Numbered from the stretch's first letter, positions 35,343 to 45,305 are shown. The stretch: 64,000 nucleotides of DNA from Paraferrimonas sp. SM1919 (GCF_010993985.1 NZ_WINH01000003.1:124001-188000), one strand, 5' to 3'. A program made the numbers and translations. Notes: generated by a model from the sequence alone, not told the origin.

Positions 35343-36242
35343 ATGGAAGCCATTGTCGTAATTGTGGGCTTTTTAGGCGTGGGCAAAACCACACTGCTAA
35401 AAAAACTCGTTTTGGAGTACCAAAACCATAACTTTCAGCCCTTCGTGATATTAAATGATTATGAAAATGCCAAACTTGATGCCGCTCAGTTTCAACAAGT
35501 GATCGATGGCAGTTGGCTAAAGCCACTCAATGGCAGCTGCATTTGCTGCAGTGGCATTAATGAATTAAGAGAGGCGGTAAATTCCACTTCGCAGCGGAAA
35601 AATGCTGTCACGCTAATTGAGGCTAACGGCACTTCAGATGCTTGCAAACTGATGGGGTTCTTAGGTGTCGGCTTAAAATCACGCTTTTTACCGCCAATCC
35701 AAATCTGCGTGGTCGACGCTAAAAACTGGCAATTGCGTGGTAAAGACAACGAGTTGGAAGCCAACCAAGCTCAAGTCGCCTCTATTATTGTGCTTAATCA
35801 CTTAGACAAGGTCGATGCTGTTCGTAAACAAGCTGTAATAGATGCCATTACCACTATCAATCCTAGCGCCGAACTGCTGGATTTTGCTCAAATGAGCCTA
35901 GAGCACCTAGTTGAAGCCAAACCAAGCAATAATGACTTTACTGAACTTGCTCACCATAAAGCCCATTGGGCTTCGGCATCGGTTGATTTGCCAAGGATTA
36001 GTTCAATTAATGCTATCCGTGAACTCTGTGACGCTATCCCTGCAAGTATATTAAGGGTAAAGGGCTGTACTCAAATTGATGGCGATGCGCACTATACCTT
36101 TTTTGAGCGGGTGCCAGATGGGGAAATTTACCTAAGAGTATTCCAAGGTGAGCCCATTACCGGCGCAAAATTGCTGACGATTGGCCCAGGCAGTGACCCA
36201 AAGATGCTGAACGCTATCATAGAACAACTAATCCCAACATAA
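35343..36242 (+). CDS. COG0523-family GTPase (CobW/ZNG1-like)
   Basis: A 299-residue P-loop GTPase. Walker A GFLGVGKTT at 9-17, the COG0523 metal motif C66-I-C68-C69 (GSCICCSG), the Walker B-like glutamate in LIEANGTSD, and the NHLDKVD base-recognition segment. The C-terminal domain (about 215-295) is present in shortened form. Members deliver zinc or other metals to client enzymes, and several are Zur-regulated zinc chaperones. The zinc locus at 27.8-32 kb makes that role attractive, but no Zur-box core was seen in its promoter (35193-35342), so the client metal remains open. Confidence 0.87.
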   Translation: MEAIVVIVGFLGVGKTTLLKKLVLEYQNHNFQPFVILNDYENAKLDAAQFQQVIDGSWLKPLNGSCICCSGINELREAVNSTSQRKNAVTLIEANGTSDACKLMGFLGVGLKSRFLPPIQICVVDAKNWQLRGKDNELEANQAQVASIIVLNHLDKVDAVRKQAVIDAITTINPSAELLDFAQMSLEHLVEAKPSNNDFTELAHHKAHWASASVDLPRISSINAIRELCDAIPASILRVKGCTQIDGDAHYTFFERVPDGEIYLRVFQGEPITGAKLLTIGPGSDPKMLNAIIEQLIPT

Positions 36243-36250
36243 GGGCAATT

Positions 36251-36281
36251 AAAAAGCGAACCTATGGGTTCGCTTTTTATT
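36251..36281. terminator. Bidirectional terminator
   Basis: AAGCGAACC and GGTTCGCTT form the stem, with A runs before and T runs after. It serves the convergent COG0523 and DUF3297 genes. Confidence 0.92.
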
Positions 36282-36288
36282 GGCTTTG

Positions 36289-36525
36289 TTACTTATAAAA
36301 GGCTTCAACGGTGCCTTTTAAGGTAATTAGCATTGGCTGACCATAACGGTCTAAGGCGCGAGGGGATGGAATTTTTACCCACCCTTCACTGATGCAGTAT
36401 TCTTCTACGTCATTACGCTCTTTGCCATTTAAGGTAATACCCACTTGATTTTCAAAAATCTCAGCAATATGGAACTTGCTGCGAGGGTTAACGGAAAGTC
36501 TATCTGGTAAATCTGGCTTGCTCAT
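36289..36525 (-). CDS. DUF3297 family protein
   Basis: A 78-residue cytoplasmic protein that matches DUF3297 throughout: LPDRLSVNPRSKFH at the N-terminus, the conserved GKERNDVEEYCISEGWVKIPS core and a terminal GTVEAFYK. Function unknown for the family; the length is normal. It lies 58 bp after the TPR-sulfotransferase start on the other side of the gap and 8 bp from the terminator. Unlikely to be an operon partner of either neighbour. Confidence 0.92.
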   Translation of the reverse strand: MSKPDLPDRLSVNPRSKFHIAEIFENQVGITLNGKERNDVEEYCISEGWVKIPSPRALDRYGQPMLITLKGTVEAFYK

Positions 36526-36583
36526 TGCACGGCTCTCTTACAATAAAAAATCAGGGCAATTGTAGGCTAGCCAGAGAAAACTG

Positions 36584-38518
36584 TCATGTACTTTTAAGCA
36601 ATTGCAGCAGTTCACCTAGGTACGGTTCAAAGTTTTGCCACTGCTCCATGCCTTTTCGGTTAATCGGCTGCCTTACTTGCTCGGAGCTGGCGGTCCTAAC
36701 GGCACGAGAGGTTTTAAAGAACTCAAAACAACTTGGTTCAACCTCAATTTGTAAGTAATCAAATATGGCTTCAATGCTTTGAATAGGGTTTTGCACCACT
36801 TGCTCGTACTGCACAGTAAGGATTTCCCCTGGGTAAACCTTATGCCAATGTGTCATCAGCGCCAAATAGCCATTGTAGTAACTAACAATATCCTCAAAGC
36901 AATAACTGAATTCTTGCCCCTCAGCGAACAACTGCTTAAAGATACTAAAGCAACAGGTGACAGGATCGCGCCGCGTATCAATGATTTTGGCATTGGGTAA
37001 AATCGATTTTATGAGGCCAATATGACGGAAGTTATTAGGCATTTTATCAATAAAATACATCCCGCCCTGCCTGTGGATCTTGGTCTCATCAATGAAGCGC
37101 TGGCCAAACTCTTGAAAGTCTTGTGGTTGCAGTTCATTTAAGATTTTTGGGTAGCGGGCTTGGCTATTACGGTACTTACGGCCATTAAGCTCTTGCACAT
37201 AAGACAGAATATTCGGCAACTCCAAGGTGCCGTCAATTTGTGAATGACTCGATAGAATTTGCTCAATAAGGGTTGAGCCTGTTCTTGGTAAACCTAGAAT
37301 AAAAATTGGCGCATTATCCTGATGACCCAACTGCCTTAATTGAGCGGCCATTTCAGCATCAAAAAAGTCCTGTTGCAGGCTAAAATTATTGGCCATTACC
37401 TGCTTATCATACTGAACTTGCTGACACTTTAGTTGATTTCCTAACTGGTAATGCTCGAATGCCTGCTCAAATTGCTTGGACTCCTCAAAGGCCTTGCCCA
37501 AGGCAAAGTGCAACTGCACTTTCTCGTTATCATTCAGGGGAGCATCCAGCAATGCCAACATAGTGTGGATGGTACTTTTTTCAAACTTGAACGTTTTTAA
37601 GTTGGCTAAGCTCCAGTAGGCATCGCAAATATAAGGGTCGGCCGCTAACGCGGCAAAATAACTGTCCACGGCCTTAGCTTGCTCGCCAATGGTCTTATAG
37701 GTATGACCAAGCATCAGCTGCGCGATGGCATGCTGGCTATCTAATTGGATCACCTGTAAATAATGCTCAATCGCCTGCTCATAAAGGCCCACTGCGGCCT
37801 CTTGATTGGCTAAGGTCAAAATGGCACTGACATCATTGGGTAATTGTTGATGTAACTGCAGGGCATGTTGGTGGGCCTGTTCAAATTTCTGCCTACGGTG
37901 CAAAATATTAATGTAATCAAACTGCGCCCACAGGTTATTTGCCTCAATATTGAGGCAAGCTTCTAGCAGTAACTGTGCATCATCCACAATATTGTGCTTT
38001 TCAGCAATTTTAGCCAGTAAGCGCATGCCTTCTGGGTGACTAGGCTGCTTGGCTAGAAAAAACTTACACAGCTTTTCTGCTTTTTCTAATTTGTGCTCAT
38101 AGGTAAAGCTGATCACACTGACCAATTCCCGCGGTAATCGAGACAAATAATCAAGATTGGTTTGTGCCGCATCCAGATCAGAAGTTTGCTTTGAAATGGC
38201 CGCTATGGCTTGCCAACTAGCAACTAACGAGGGATTAAACTTAACCGCCAATTTATAGTTATCAAGGGCTACCTCTGGGCTTTGGGCCTTATAAAGATGG
38301 CCTAATTCTTGATATGCACGGCCATAACCACTCTCAAGTTGCTGCAACTGATTAATGTAATCAATGGCTGCAGAATGTTTATCTAAATAACGACTGCTGA
38401 CTGCCGCTAAGTAAAAACTATCAATACAAGGTTGTTGCTCAATCATGAGATTAGCGGCATCTAACGCCGCTTGAAACTGGCCTTTCTGTATTAATAATTG
38501 AATATTTTTTATTGTCAT
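36584..38518 (-). CDS. TPR-repeat sulfotransferase
   Basis: A 644-residue fusion. Residues about 1-390 are tetratricopeptide repeats (many A-x3-Y/A-x6-P units, e.g. GLYEQAIEHYLQVIQLDSQ). Residues 400-640 form a sulfotransferase domain: the PAPS 5'-phosphosulfate loop GLPRTGST (409-416) and the 3'-phosphate motif RRDPVTCCFSIFKQ. It transfers sulfate from PAPS to an alcohol, carbohydrate or peptide acceptor; the TPR part probably recruits a protein. No signal peptide, so cytoplasmic or membrane-associated. It lies next to a TonB receptor gene on the same strand, 75 bp away with a terminator between. Sulfation beside sulfatase clusters is notable, but a link is not shown. Confidence 0.92.
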   Translation of the reverse strand: MTIKNIQLLIQKGQFQAALDAANLMIEQQPCIDSFYLAAVSSRYLDKHSAAIDYINQLQQLESGYGRAYQELGHLYKAQSPEVALDNYKLAVKFNPSLVASWQAIAAISKQTSDLDAAQTNLDYLSRLPRELVSVISFTYEHKLEKAEKLCKFFLAKQPSHPEGMRLLAKIAEKHNIVDDAQLLLEACLNIEANNLWAQFDYINILHRRQKFEQAHQHALQLHQQLPNDVSAILTLANQEAAVGLYEQAIEHYLQVIQLDSQHAIAQLMLGHTYKTIGEQAKAVDSYFAALAADPYICDAYWSLANLKTFKFEKSTIHTMLALLDAPLNDNEKVQLHFALGKAFEESKQFEQAFEHYQLGNQLKCQQVQYDKQVMANNFSLQQDFFDAEMAAQLRQLGHQDNAPIFILGLPRTGSTLIEQILSSHSQIDGTLELPNILSYVQELNGRKYRNSQARYPKILNELQPQDFQEFGQRFIDETKIHRQGGMYFIDKMPNNFRHIGLIKSILPNAKIIDTRRDPVTCCFSIFKQLFAEGQEFSYCFEDIVSYYNGYLALMTHWHKVYPGEILTVQYEQVVQNPIQSIEAIFDYLQIEVEPSCFEFFKTSRAVRTASSEQVRQPINRKGMEQWQNFEPYLGELLQLLKST

Positions 38519-38546
38519 TATTATCTTTTGTTAGTTTTTTAAGCGT

Positions 38547-38571
38547 AAAAAAGCCCAGCATGCTGGGCTTT
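38547..38571 (-). terminator. Terminator after TonB receptor
   Basis: AAGCCCAGCA and TGCTGGGCTT (38551-38570, perfect palindrome) with AAAA on the left, the T run on the minus strand. About 25 bp after the receptor stop. Confidence 0.9.
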
Positions 38572-38593
38572 AACTGTCTTTAAACAAGTCGAC

Positions 38594-41002
38594 TTAGAAG
38601 AAGCTATAACCAAAAGTAATGCCCACGGTTCTTGGGCGGTTGGTCGTGACTCGCTTGATGTCATCTTGATCATTGATAAATAAAGTCGCGCGTTTATCTG
38701 TGATGTTATCAATATAGAGCTTGGCTGACCATGAATCCTTTTCAACCCCAATAGAGGCGTTAAATAGAGCGTAGGCCTCTTGTTCTTCGCGTTCGCTAGC
38801 TACAATCGAGTTAAATGAGCTATCGGCGTATTGCCCTGCGATCTGCCAGTTGGCCAACATATCACCCACTTCCCAGTCATAACGGGCACGTAATGAAGTC
38901 TGGAATTTAGGTGTAAGCGGTAAGCTTGAGCCCACAGGGGCCATCTCAATCACTTCGGCTTTTAATGCTGTAAGCTCGGTTTGATTGTATGAAAACGCAC
39001 CGAAAATACTAAGATTATCAGTTGCGGTCCAAGCCAAGTCACCCTCTAAACCTTTAATTTCAGAGTCAGCCGCGTTCTCAATAAAGGTAAGAATGGAAAC
39101 GTTAACCGGATCAAAACGAGACACCTGCATGTCGGTCCACTCGATGAAGTACAAGTTACCGTTGAAGCGGACATTGTTATCAAATAATACACTCTTCCAA
39201 CCTAACTCATAGTTACGCACGTCATCGGTGTCATAGGTTAAGCCTACATCTGGATAATCCGGATTAGTTGAGGGCACGCCACCACCACGGTTAAAGCCAC
39301 CAGGTCTAAAGCCCTCTGAATAGGTACCGTACAGTAATACATCGTCAGTGGCCTTATAACTTAAATTAAACTTAGTGATGGTATCACTAATAGTTAAAGG
39401 TTCTGTCGTGTGGCCACCGGATTTATCGTAATCACGGCCACTGTCACCATCTTCTCCCTTTTGGGCAAAGTTTGAGGAGCCCGCAAAGTCAGATTCAATT
39501 TGATACCAACGCAAACCTGCGGTCGCCGTTAACTTATCAGTAATGTCATAACTTAGCTCACCAAAGACTGCGATTTGATCTTCAATACGGGTAATATCGT
39601 TAAAGAAAGCCACCCCAGGCATACGCGGATCTGGGTTTACTTTTACCGAGTCACTAATTGGCGCGTTCGGTACAAAGCCAAGATCTGGCGTTGATACGTA
39701 GACATAGTCATCTTGGGTTCTAATTTCAAAATTGTCATAGAAAATACCGCCGATAAAGCGTAAATCCTTTGACGCATCGGTCGCTACGCGGAACTCATGG
39801 GTTTGGCGAGTTTGCTCTTGTTGGCCTTTAAAGCCTTTGGTCGGATCTAAACATTCACGGTGCGGTACTTCGTCCGAGGCATAAGAACAAGTGTACCAAG
39901 GAATATAACCACCACCGTTGTTATAACCGGTATAATCAATCGACTGCTCTACTTCGCGGTCTAAAAAGGCACCGGTGTAAACAATTTCTAGTTCATCAAC
40001 CATACCGGTTGCCGTCCAAGCCGTTTGGCTGAACTTATCACGCAGTTTATCTGGGAAGAAGCGTTGAACCTCGAGATCGCCCACTTCAGGATCGTAATCA
40101 AACACACCATCCGCGCCTAATTCTTGAGTGGTGTGCTGCAGCAACAGATCCCAATCATCGTTGATGTCGTATTTAAGGCCTAAACGAGCGCCTTTATAAA
40201 AACTGTCGTTAAAATCTTTTTCCACTAGGTGGGTATTGCGGGCAGTGACATAAGTGGTTGATTCATCCACTGCATTTTTAACACTATCAGCAACATCTGG
40301 ATTAACGTTAGGATCAATTGAAAACTCACCGTAAACGTTGTCGATATAACCACCCTTATGGACGTTATAAAAGGCACCACGAAATGCAAGATCTTCAGTC
40401 AGTGGGATATTAACGTAAGCCTCCACCTTATTACTCATCTCACCATTCTTGGTAGTTTCAAGACCAGTGCTAAAGCCCGCTTCAAAACCTGAAGTATCGG
40501 GCTTTTTGGTGATGTAGCGAATGGTTCCTGCCTGCGAACTGGCACCAAATAATGTGCCCTGTGGTCCAGGTAGCACCTCGATACGTTCAAGGTCGGTCGC
40601 ATAAACGTCTAGATTACGACCAGGTGCAGTCACAGGTTGTTCATCTAGGTACAGCGCCACGTTAGGGTTGGTGCCCTGGGCGCCTGACAACATTACTGTG
40701 ATTGGCTGAATGGCCATACCACGAATAAACACATCTGATTGACCAGGGCCACGTCCCCCCAAGCTAATATTTGGCATATAACGAACAAAATCGTCAAAGT
40801 TACCAACATTGTTATCTTTTAGAGTTTCTGCGCCCATTGCTTGCACCGCAACTGGAGTATCTTGAATATTTTGGGTACGTTTAGTCGCAGTGACCTCGAT
40901 AATTTCAAGACTTTTATCTTTTTTCTCTTCTTCTGCAGCCGCATAGCTTGAAAGTCCTAAAGCCGACATTACTGCACAAGTTAAGATCTTGCGTTGAAAC
41001 AT
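38594..41002 (-). CDS. TonB-dependent receptor
   Basis: A complete 802-residue outer-membrane receptor. Signal peptide about 1-23 (SYAAA), a TonB box in the IEVTATKR segment near residue 35, a plug domain (about 45-170, GRGPGQSDVFIRGM and GPQGTLFGASSQAGTIRYITKKP) and a 22-strand barrel ending in the terminal FGYSFF. The plug has the LYLDEQPV and DLERIEVLPGPQG motifs of the catabolite/oligosaccharide-type receptors rather than the siderophore ones. The ligand is unknown. An AGGAAGATAT ribosome site precedes the ATG. Divergent from a BCCT carrier, whose start is about 215 bp away. Confidence 0.95.
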   Translation of the reverse strand: MFQRKILTCAVMSALGLSSYAAAEEEKKDKSLEIIEVTATKRTQNIQDTPVAVQAMGAETLKDNNVGNFDDFVRYMPNISLGGRGPGQSDVFIRGMAIQPITVMLSGAQGTNPNVALYLDEQPVTAPGRNLDVYATDLERIEVLPGPQGTLFGASSQAGTIRYITKKPDTSGFEAGFSTGLETTKNGEMSNKVEAYVNIPLTEDLAFRGAFYNVHKGGYIDNVYGEFSIDPNVNPDVADSVKNAVDESTTYVTARNTHLVEKDFNDSFYKGARLGLKYDINDDWDLLLQHTTQELGADGVFDYDPEVGDLEVQRFFPDKLRDKFSQTAWTATGMVDELEIVYTGAFLDREVEQSIDYTGYNNGGGYIPWYTCSYASDEVPHRECLDPTKGFKGQQEQTRQTHEFRVATDASKDLRFIGGIFYDNFEIRTQDDYVYVSTPDLGFVPNAPISDSVKVNPDPRMPGVAFFNDITRIEDQIAVFGELSYDITDKLTATAGLRWYQIESDFAGSSNFAQKGEDGDSGRDYDKSGGHTTEPLTISDTITKFNLSYKATDDVLLYGTYSEGFRPGGFNRGGGVPSTNPDYPDVGLTYDTDDVRNYELGWKSVLFDNNVRFNGNLYFIEWTDMQVSRFDPVNVSILTFIENAADSEIKGLEGDLAWTATDNLSIFGAFSYNQTELTALKAEVIEMAPVGSSLPLTPKFQTSLRARYDWEVGDMLANWQIAGQYADSSFNSIVASEREEQEAYALFNASIGVEKDSWSAKLYIDNITDKRATLFINDQDDIKRVTTNRPRTVGITFGYSFF

Positions 41003-41216
41003 ATATCTTCCTTTATCTCTTTATTATAATAGTTACAACTCTAAGCAAATTATTAGGTGATCATCCCAAATAAACCCGTCACTTAGTTTGTATTCTAATT
41101 AATGGTAACATAGCAACAACATTAAAATAACCCTTCAAATCATTCATTTCAGCGTTATTTATGTTAACCTAACAACCAGACCTAGGAACAACTCGAATAA
41201 TTAGATGTGAAACTTA

Positions 41217-43166
41217 ATGATGACAACAATTTCAAAAAAGATTAATCCCAAGGTTTTCTACCCTTCGACTTTAATTATTTTTACTTTATTAGTGTGGACA
41301 CTTTCGGCACCAGAATATGCCGCCAATATTTTTAATAAGGTGCAAGGTCTTATTATCGAAAATGGCAGTTGGTTTTATGTACTGAGCGTTGCGGTTATTT
41401 TGAGCTTTGTGATCTATTTAAGTGTATCCCGATATGGTGATATCAAGCTTGGCCCTGATCATGCCAGCCCGAAATACAAACTAAGCACTTGGATTTCTAT
41501 GTTATTTGCAGCTGGAATGGGCATTGGCTTAATGTTTTTTGGTGTAGCAGAGCCCGTTATGCATTATTTATCACCACCAACGGCTGAAGCTGGCTCTTTA
41601 GAGGCCATTAAAGAAGCCATGAAAATCACCTTCTTCCACTGGGGCTTTCACGCGTGGGCGATTTACGCCATTGTGGCGTTAATTCTGGCGTATTTTAGCT
41701 ATCGTAAAGGGTTACCATTAACTCTGCGTTCAGCACTGTACCCCATTATTGGCGATAAAATTTACGGTTGGCCGGGACATCTTGTCGACATTTTTGCAGT
41801 AGTAGGCACTGTTTTTGGGGTTGCCACCTCTTTAGGATTGGGGGCATCTCAGGTCAATGCCGGTTTAAATTACCTGTTACAAATAGAAATTAGCACAAGC
41901 AATCAGCTATTTATTATGATTGGCATTATTACTATGGCTTCTGTTTCAGTGGCAACAGGCTTAGATAAAGGCATTAAAATCTTATCTGAACTTAATATGT
42001 TGATGGCCATCATGTTATTGCTGCTCATATTTTTATTAGGCCCAACGGTATTTTTATTACAAGCCTATATGCAAAATATTGGGGCTTACTTATCAGACAT
42101 TGTGGCTAACACCTTCAACTTGTTCGCTTATGAAAAGAAAAGCTGGATTGGTGGCTGGACTATTTTTTATTGGGGATGGTGGCTGGCCTGGGCACCATTT
42201 GTAGGCTTGTTTATCGCCCGAATATCTCGTGGCCGAACTATTCGTGAGTTTGTGCTTGGTGTACTGATTGTCCCTACTGCATTTACCCTCCTATGGATGA
42301 CCATCTTTGGTAATTCCGCCATTTTCCAGATGGTCGACAATGGTGTGCTCAGTATCGGTGAGATGGTCAATGAAAACTCTGCATATGGCTTATTTGCCTT
42401 TATTGAAACCTTACCTTGGGCAACAACCTTAATAGGTATTTCCATTTTAATGATCGTGGTTTTCTTTGTGACATCTTGTGATTCAGGGGCCATGGTTATT
42501 GATATGTTGTGCTCTAATGGCCTCAGTGAAACCCCGTTATGGCAAAGACTTTTTTGGGCCATTGCTGTTGGTGTCGTTGCTGCAACCTTAACGATAGCCG
42601 GTGGTCTGCAGGCATTACAAACGATGACTATCGCCAGTGCTCTACCGTTCAGCATCGTTCTGTTAATTGCGTGCTTTGGTCTCCTAAGGTCCCTTAACTT
42701 AGATTCCGTCAAACGAGATACATTAACATTAAATCCTTCTGCTCAAGCTATTCACTCAAGTGAACACAATTGGCAACAAAGACTTGATAATATTCTTTCA
42801 ACTCCAAATAAAAAAAATGTTGAAAGTTTTATCCATGGCCGAGTAAATAAGGCTCTTGTCAAAGTAAAAAATTACTTTCAGACAAACGATATCGACGCTC
42901 AAATTCTTTCAAGCGATAAAGGGTTATCTTTAAAAGTTGCCCATGGCGATGAGCAAGATTTCTTGTATCTGATCAGACAATCAGAACACTCCCAGCCGGA
43001 GTTTAATTCAGATGATAACTTAGACAGTTATTATCGTGCAGAAGTGCACTTAGGTGAAGGAGGTCAAGACTATGACATTATGGGCTGGTCTGAAGAAGCC
43101 ATCATCAATGATATTGTTGATCAATACCAAAAACATCTGCATTATTTGCACCTGATCAGAGACTAA
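41217..43166 (+). CDS. BCCT-family transporter
   Basis: A 649-residue membrane carrier of the betaine/carnitine/choline family with 12 TM segments. Diagnostic segments are GMGIGLMFFGVAEPVMHY near residue 99, KSWIGGWTIFYWGWWLAWAPFVG near 305 (the conserved Trp-rich motif) and RISRGRTIREF near 340. A cytoplasmic C-terminal tail of about 150 residues (500-649) is longer than in BetP and rich in charged residues, perhaps a regulatory osmosensing tail. It imports a quaternary-amine or sulfonium solute with Na+ or H+. Nearby genes do not tell which one. Convergent with the MarR gene, separated by a strong terminator. Confidence 0.95.
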   Translation: MMTTISKKINPKVFYPSTLIIFTLLVWTLSAPEYAANIFNKVQGLIIENGSWFYVLSVAVILSFVIYLSVSRYGDIKLGPDHASPKYKLSTWISMLFAAGMGIGLMFFGVAEPVMHYLSPPTAEAGSLEAIKEAMKITFFHWGFHAWAIYAIVALILAYFSYRKGLPLTLRSALYPIIGDKIYGWPGHLVDIFAVVGTVFGVATSLGLGASQVNAGLNYLLQIEISTSNQLFIMIGIITMASVSVATGLDKGIKILSELNMLMAIMLLLLIFLLGPTVFLLQAYMQNIGAYLSDIVANTFNLFAYEKKSWIGGWTIFYWGWWLAWAPFVGLFIARISRGRTIREFVLGVLIVPTAFTLLWMTIFGNSAIFQMVDNGVLSIGEMVNENSAYGLFAFIETLPWATTLIGISILMIVVFFVTSCDSGAMVIDMLCSNGLSETPLWQRLFWAIAVGVVAATLTIAGGLQALQTMTIASALPFSIVLLIACFGLLRSLNLDSVKRDTLTLNPSAQAIHSSEHNWQQRLDNILSTPNKKNVESFIHGRVNKALVKVKNYFQTNDIDAQILSSDKGLSLKVAHGDEQDFLYLIRQSEHSQPEFNSDDNLDSYYRAEVHLGEGGQDYDIMGWSEEAIINDIVDQYQKHLHYLHLIRD

Positions 43167-43180
43167 AAATTCAACAACAT

Positions 43181-43209
43181 AAAAAAGGCCTGTATATACA
43201 GGCCTTTTA
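43181..43209. terminator. Bidirectional terminator
   Basis: AAAAGGCCTGTA and TACAGGCCTTTT form a long stem between convergent genes, with A and T runs outside. Confidence 0.93.
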
Positions 43210-43230
43210 TTCTCTAGAAGCATGCAATTG

Positions 43231-43716
43231 CTAACGCTTTTCAGCACTATTTTGCATCGGCTCAAGATCAAGTACTGGTGCAGCATCTAACTCAGTAGCA
43301 TCCATCATGGTCGCTATGCGCTGCATAGAAGAAAGCAATAAAGATTGCTCCCAATCCTCTAAAGCACAAAAATTTTGAATAAAGTGATCTTGCAGAGGTT
43401 GTGGCGCTCCAATTAATATTGCTTGCCCTTGTTCAGACAGAAACAGACTGACACGCCTTTTATCTTCAGTACTGCGTACCCTATTAACTAATCCTCTACT
43501 TTCTAGCCTATCGACAATATTAGTAACGGTTGCCGCACTGAGATTAATTTGTTTCGCAATCTGACTGGCCATTACCCCTTTTACCCGACCGATTTCTTGC
43601 ATAATCAACAACTGTGGGCCAGTTAAACCGGAAGATTTATTCAAATGCTTAGAGTGTAAATCAATTGCTCTTATCACTTTACGAATTGATACTAAAAGTT
43701 CTTCGTATTTTTCCAT
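43231..43716 (-). CDS. MarR-family transcriptional regulator
   Basis: About 161 residues from the ATG at 43716 (a TTG 6 codons further up is also possible; neither has a strong Shine-Dalgarno). The winged helix-turn-helix covers about residues 25-100: GLTGPQLLIMQEIG, MASQIAKQINLSAATVTNIVDRLESRGLV and the wing EDKRRVSLFLSEQG. MarR proteins usually repress and are released by small phenolic or lipophilic ligands. Divergent from an S33-type hydrolase with the RND pair beyond it, so control of the hydrolase-efflux genes is plausible. The last 30 residues are low complexity. Confidence 0.9.
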   Translation of the reverse strand: MEKYEELLVSIRKVIRAIDLHSKHLNKSSGLTGPQLLIMQEIGRVKGVMASQIAKQINLSAATVTNIVDRLESRGLVNRVRSTEDKRRVSLFLSEQGQAILIGAPQPLQDHFIQNFCALEDWEQSLLLSSMQRIATMMDATELDAAPVLDLEPMQNSAEKR

Positions 43717-43858
43717 TTTAAAAAAACCAGACAAAACATGTTTGGATTATGCCCCCAAGCCTAGCTCTAAACAAGTACAACGGCTAATCTAATATTATGC
43801 AGTTCCAGTAACTGCCGTTACAATCATTGGCATTATTAAAAAATAAGACTCGCCACAG

Positions 43859-45157
43859 ATGAAAATAAAGACAACTTTTTACCACGATGGTCTATACCAC
43901 ATCGACCACTCATTTACTGTGCCCCTAGACCATGACGAGCCCCAAGGAGACACCATTAGCGTGTTTGCCCGAGAAGTGACACAGGCAGGTAACGACAACA
44001 AACCTTGGCTAGTCTTTTTCCAAGGGGGGCCAGGTTTCCCATCGCCAAGACCCAATGGCAATAACGGTTGGTTAAAACGAGCCCTACAGGACTATCGAGT
44101 CTTACTACTTGATCAGCGTGGCACGGGCAATAGCTCGGTCATTAACCATCAAACCTTGGCGCACTTAACCCCAGAGCAACAGGCTCAGTATTTAAGTTAT
44201 TTCAGGGCTGACAGCATAGTAAAGGACGCCGAGTATATTCGGCAGTGCTTTGGTGTTGATAAGTGGTCAATCCTGGGGCAAAGCTTTGGCGGCTTTTGTT
44301 CCTTAAGCTATTTATCACTGTTTCCAGACTCTTTAGAACGCAGCTTTATTACCGGTGGTGTGCCTTCATTAACGCGCCATAGCGATGATGTTTATCAGGC
44401 GACCTTTAAGCGCACTTTGGATAAAAACCAAGCGTTTTTTAAACAATTCCCAAATGCTCAAGGCTTATGCCAGCAGATTGCCGCCCACCTAAGCACCAAT
44501 GAAGAATACCTGCCCAATGGTCAAAGGTTCACCGTTGAACAATTTCAACAGATTGGCATTAACTTTGGCGTCAGTGACACTTTTTTGCCGACTTATTACT
44601 TGCTAGAAAGCGCCCTGATTGTTGTGAATGGTAAGCCACAGCTTAGGTATGAATTTTTGAATGAAATGCTAATGCAGCAATCGTTTCAAACCAATCCAAT
44701 TTATGCCATTTTGCATGAATCTATCTACTGTCAAGGGTTTGCATCAGATTGGTCAGCCCATAGGGTGCGCCAGCAATACCCACAATTTAACTATGATCCA
44801 CAGCAACCGAAGCGTGAATTCTACTTTACCGGTGAAATGGTATTTCCATGGATGTTTGAGCAGTACAAAAATCTACAGCCGCTGCAACAGGCCGCCGAGA
44901 TTTTGGCTAAAAAGTCAGACTGGGGCAACTTATATAACCTAGAGGTACTGAAGCAAAACCAAGTACCGCTCAGCTGTGCGGTATACGCCGATGATATGTT
45001 TGTGGAAATGGACCTCAGCCGAGAAACTCTAGCGCTTATTCCGAACTCGCAAGCTTGGATCACCAACGAATATGAACACAATGGCATACGCGCTGATGGA
45101 GAACATATCCTAGATAAACTCATTAACATGGGCCACTGTGTTTATCACTGCAACTAA
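43859..45157 (+). CDS. Alpha/beta-fold hydrolase, proline-iminopeptidase-like (S33)
   Basis: A 432-residue alpha/beta hydrolase. The oxyanion motif QGGPG is at 55-59, RGTGNS near 87, the nucleophile S142 in GQSFGG, the acid probably in YADDMFVEMD near 380, and the His in YEHNGIRADGEHI near 407. A cap region lies at about 190-330. No signal peptide. The HGGPG-type loop and the layout fit prolyl iminopeptidases and tripeptidyl-like S33 peptidases; a general hydrolase activity cannot be excluded. It sits between a MarR regulator (divergent) and an RND pump. Confidence 0.9.
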   Translation: MKIKTTFYHDGLYHIDHSFTVPLDHDEPQGDTISVFAREVTQAGNDNKPWLVFFQGGPGFPSPRPNGNNGWLKRALQDYRVLLLDQRGTGNSSVINHQTLAHLTPEQQAQYLSYFRADSIVKDAEYIRQCFGVDKWSILGQSFGGFCSLSYLSLFPDSLERSFITGGVPSLTRHSDDVYQATFKRTLDKNQAFFKQFPNAQGLCQQIAAHLSTNEEYLPNGQRFTVEQFQQIGINFGVSDTFLPTYYLLESALIVVNGKPQLRYEFLNEMLMQQSFQTNPIYAILHESIYCQGFASDWSAHRVRQQYPQFNYDPQQPKREFYFTGEMVFPWMFEQYKNLQPLQQAAEILAKKSDWGNLYNLEVLKQNQVPLSCAVYADDMFVEMDLSRETLALIPNSQAWITNEYEHNGIRADGEHILDKLINMGHCVYHCN

Positions 45158-45305
45158 TCATGGTTCGGCCTGCATTATTGGGGCCGAAGTCACTGTCATC
45201 GCGCCATTAATCAATGAATTTAACCCAAGCATTCATTGGTATGTCACTTTTATTTCTAATGCAGCTAAATTTAATTTAACGTTTTAAACTTCATTAGAGA
45301 TTACC

